A stretch of DNA of 64,000 nt, from positions 8,680,001 through 8,744,000 of the forward strand of contig NZ_RAPR01000001.1 of assembly GCF_003610235.1 (NCBI RefSeq). Reading direction: 5' to 3'. The notes beneath the pieces were generated by a model, which saw only the letters and a program-made list of their open reading frames with translations, ran no database searches and was not told the DNA's origin. Positions 62,216-64,000 of the stretch are shown here, piece after piece. Origin of the DNA: Catellatospora citrea. Its GTDB lineage: Bacteria; Actinomycetota; Actinomycetes; Mycobacteriales; Micromonosporaceae. Position 1 is the stretch's first letter, and every line of letters starts with the position of its first letter. The position numbers and the translations under genes were made by a program.

Positions 62216-64000
62216 ATGGTCAGCGGGCCGAGCCGCCGGATAGTGGTCGCCGCGGCAGGCTACGGCAAGACGACCCTGCTGCATGGCCTGTGCCCGCCCA
62301 CCCGGGCGCGCTGGTGGCAGGGTGGCGACGATCCGTGCGGGTTCGTCCGCAGGGCGGTCGCGGACGACGCCCGCTGCCTCGTGCTCGATGACCTGCCCTG
62401 GCTGTCCGCGCCTGAGCTGCGTGAGCTGCTGATCGCGATCGAGGAACTGCCCGACGACGCCGAGGTGTCGCTGGCCTCGCGCCGGCCGCTGCCGTGGCGA
62501 CACACCGGCCGGCCGGGCCGCTGGACCGAACTCGGACCCGCCGAGCTTTCGTGCAGTGTGGACGACGTCGCGGCACTGCTGACCGAGGAGGCCGGACTGG
62601 CCGATCCCGACCTCGCCGCCCTGCTGCACGCGGCCACCCGCGGCTGGCCCACGCTGGTCGACTTCGCGGTGGAGGCGGTCCGGCTCGGCGGCCCGGCCGC
62701 GGGAGAGTCGGCGAAAGTCCTGGCGGTCGGCGGGCTCAGCGAATACGTCCGCACCGAGGTGCTCGGCGGGCTGCCCGACACGGCACGGCGGCTGCTGGCC
62801 GACGTCGGCGACCGGGTGCCGGTGACCGCAGGACTGTGCGCGGCGCTCGGTCACGACGACGCCGAGGAGCTGGTGGCCCTGCTGCGCCGGACCGGACTGC
62901 TGGTCCGTGGACCGGTGGTGCCCGGCCTGCCGGACGACGATCAGATAGTGCCGGTGATAGCGCAGGTGGCGACCACGTCGGCACCGAATGGGACCGGTCC
63001 GGCGCGGGCCCGCGCCGCGGCGGCGTGGTACGAGCGGCACGGCCCGCCCGGCGCGGCGGCGCGGGAACACGTGCGCGCCGGAGACCATGCCGGGGCAGCT
63101 CGGGTGCTGCGCGAGCACGGTGACCGGATCATCGCGGCCGGGCAGGTTGCCCTGGTCATGGACCTGTGTGCCGTACTGCCCGAGTCCGCGCACGACCTCC
63201 GGCTCGCGCTGCTGCGAGCCGACGCGCTGCGCACGGCAGGGGACCTGGAGGCGGCCGCCCGCGCCTACGACGACCTCGGCGCAGGGCGGCCGGAACTGGA
63301 TGCGGGGCTGGCCTGGCGCGCAGGCCGGGTCGCCTACCAGCGCGGCGACGTCCGTGGCGCGCTCGACGTGTTCGCCCGCGGTGACGAGCGCGGCGACACG
63401 GCCGATGCGGCCCTGCTGGCCGTCTGGCGTGCACATGCCCTCGTGGTCGCCGGCGACACCGACGGCGCAGTGGTGCAGGCGCGGGCGGCGGTCCACCGGG
63501 CGGTGCGGTCCGGCGACGACGGCGCGATGGCCACCGCCTACCTGAGTGTGGCGGTGTCGCTCGGCGCGGCCGGCGACACCACGGGCAGCGAGGAGCATTT
63601 CGCGCTCGCGTTGTCGATCGCGCACCGTACCGGTGACGTCATGCTGCTGACCCGCATCCACACCAACCGTGCCTTCCAGCATCTGCAGGTGGCGCGATAC
63701 GCCGCGGCGCTGGAGTCGGCGCGGCTGTGCGCGGCCTACGCGCGGGCGGCCGGGTCGCCGAGCCTGCAGGCGATCGCGACCTCGAACGAGGCCGACGCGC
63801 TGGCCATGCTGGGCCGATACGACGAGGCGGTGCGCCGGTACCGGGCGGCGATCGGCCACTACCAGCGCTTCGGCTCGCGTCGGTTCGCGGGGGCGGTGCT
63901 GGGGCTGGCCGAGCTGTTCCGGCGGCGCGGCTGGCGCGAGCAGGCGCGTGCCGGATACGAGCAGGTCGTGCAGGTGGCGTCGGTGACCGGCAACGCGCAC
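62216..64000 (+). CDS. STAND/MalT-type ATPase regulator with TPR-like repeats, partial
   Basis: 595 codons visible, continuing past the right edge. ATG 62216, GGAGGG about 9 nt upstream. Walker A AAGYGKTT (residues 13-20) comes unusually early, with no preceding domain. Walker B CLVLDD follows near residue 55. From about residue 290 on there are TPR-like helical pairs (GDLEAAARAYDDLG, GDVRGALDVFARG, GRYDEAVRRYRAAIGHY). This is the layout of LuxR/MalT signal-transducing ATPases. A C-terminal LuxR helix-turn-helix would lie outside the window. Confidence 0.8.
   Translation, partial: MVSGPSRRIVVAAAGYGKTTLLHGLCPPTRARWWQGGDDPCGFVRRAVADDARCLVLDDLPWLSAPELRELLIAIEELPDDAEVSLASRRPLPWRHTGRPGRWTELGPAELSCSVDDVAALLTEEAGLADPDLAALLHAATRGWPTLVDFAVEAVRLGGPAAGESAKVLAVGGLSEYVRTEVLGGLPDTARRLLADVGDRVPVTAGLCAALGHDDAEELVALLRRTGLLVRGPVVPGLPDDDQIVPVIAQVATTSAPNGTGPARARAAAAWYERHGPPGAAAREHVRAGDHAGAARVLREHGDRIIAAGQVALVMDLCAVLPESAHDLRLALLRADALRTAGDLEAAARAYDDLGAGRPELDAGLAWRAGRVAYQRGDVRGALDVFARGDERGDTADAALLAVWRAHALVVAGDTDGAVVQARAAVHRAVRSGDDGAMATAYLSVAVSLGAAGDTTGSEEHFALALSIAHRTGDVMLLTRIHTNRAFQHLQVARYAAALESARLCAAYARAAGSPSLQAIATSNEADALAMLGRYDEAVRRYRAAIGHYQRFGSRRFAGAVLGLAELFRRRGWREQARAGYEQVVQVASVTGNAH

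Noticed and set aside
61925..64000. 691-codon minus-strand frame at the right edge
   Set aside because: The plus strand encodes a STAND ATPase with Walker motifs and TPR-like repeats in an uninterrupted frame; the minus frame is a shadow.

Overview
The window is dense, high-GC DNA with many GTG starts, many 4-nt ATGA/GTGA gene overlaps and several probably leaderless genes. The gene content (putative RHVD-type leader peptide, DUF5997 next to a LysR-like effector protein, PadR and IclR regulators, MEDS-STAS and anti-sigma proteins, actinobacterial type GGDEF-EAL protein) points to a chromosomal segment of a filamentous actinomycete, most likely a Micromonosporaceae-like organism. The taxon is an inference. 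No phage, integrase, transposase, CRISPR array or ribosomal RNA was found.

1-20.5 kb is a sulfur-acquisition island. A divergent SfnB-like oxidoreductase (cut by the left edge) faces a nine-gene operon (659-11490). That operon encodes a family-5 solute-binding importer, two NtaA/DszA-type FMN monooxygenases, an FMN reductase, a DszC/SfnB-type flavoprotein and an aldo-keto reductase, and is preceded by a 23-codon Cys-ending leader peptide. After two ABC exporter half-transporters come a flavin reductase, a degenerate tRNA-Cys-like gene and an MFS gene, then the minus-strand ssuABC sulfonate importer. The three sulfur promoter regions share the core CCCATAGRA.

20.5-34.4 kb holds housekeeping and catabolic genes: a DEAD-box helicase, DUF1304, MFS, LysR-like/DUF5997 pair, a TerC exporter under a yybP-ykoY manganese riboswitch, a 37-aa membrane peptide missed by length cut-offs, a methyltransferase, an amidohydrolase/dipeptidase operon divergent from an IclR regulator and ornithine-cyclodeaminase-like enzyme, and glutathione-independent formaldehyde dehydrogenase.

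34.5-40 kb is the most interesting stretch: a 938-aa protein joining MJ1316 (RNA cyclic-end recognition), EEP nuclease/phosphatase, 2H cyclic phosphodiesterase and nucleotidyltransferase/poly(A)-polymerase domains lies about 1.4 kb from an RtcB RNA ligase, with one secreted DUF3103-like gene between them. Together they look like an RNA end-repair locus.

40-64 kb contains a PadR regulator with two overlapping ATGT-N8-ACAT sites and a lipoprotein esterase, membrane proteins, an ABC-2 exporter divergent from its probable two-component system across a large dyad, a MEDS-STAS/anti-sigma pair, a secreted tandem F5/8C plus beta-helix protein behind a LacI/CebR-like palindrome, a CBS-GGDEF-EAL protein, a uracil-xanthine permease, an SDR, a palindromic intergenic element, a histidine phosphatase, NAD(P)HX dehydratase with a nearby 78-bp duplicate fragment, a DUF1963-like protein, a GST-omega-like reductase, an amidohydrolase, and the start of a STAND/MalT-type regulator that runs off the right edge.
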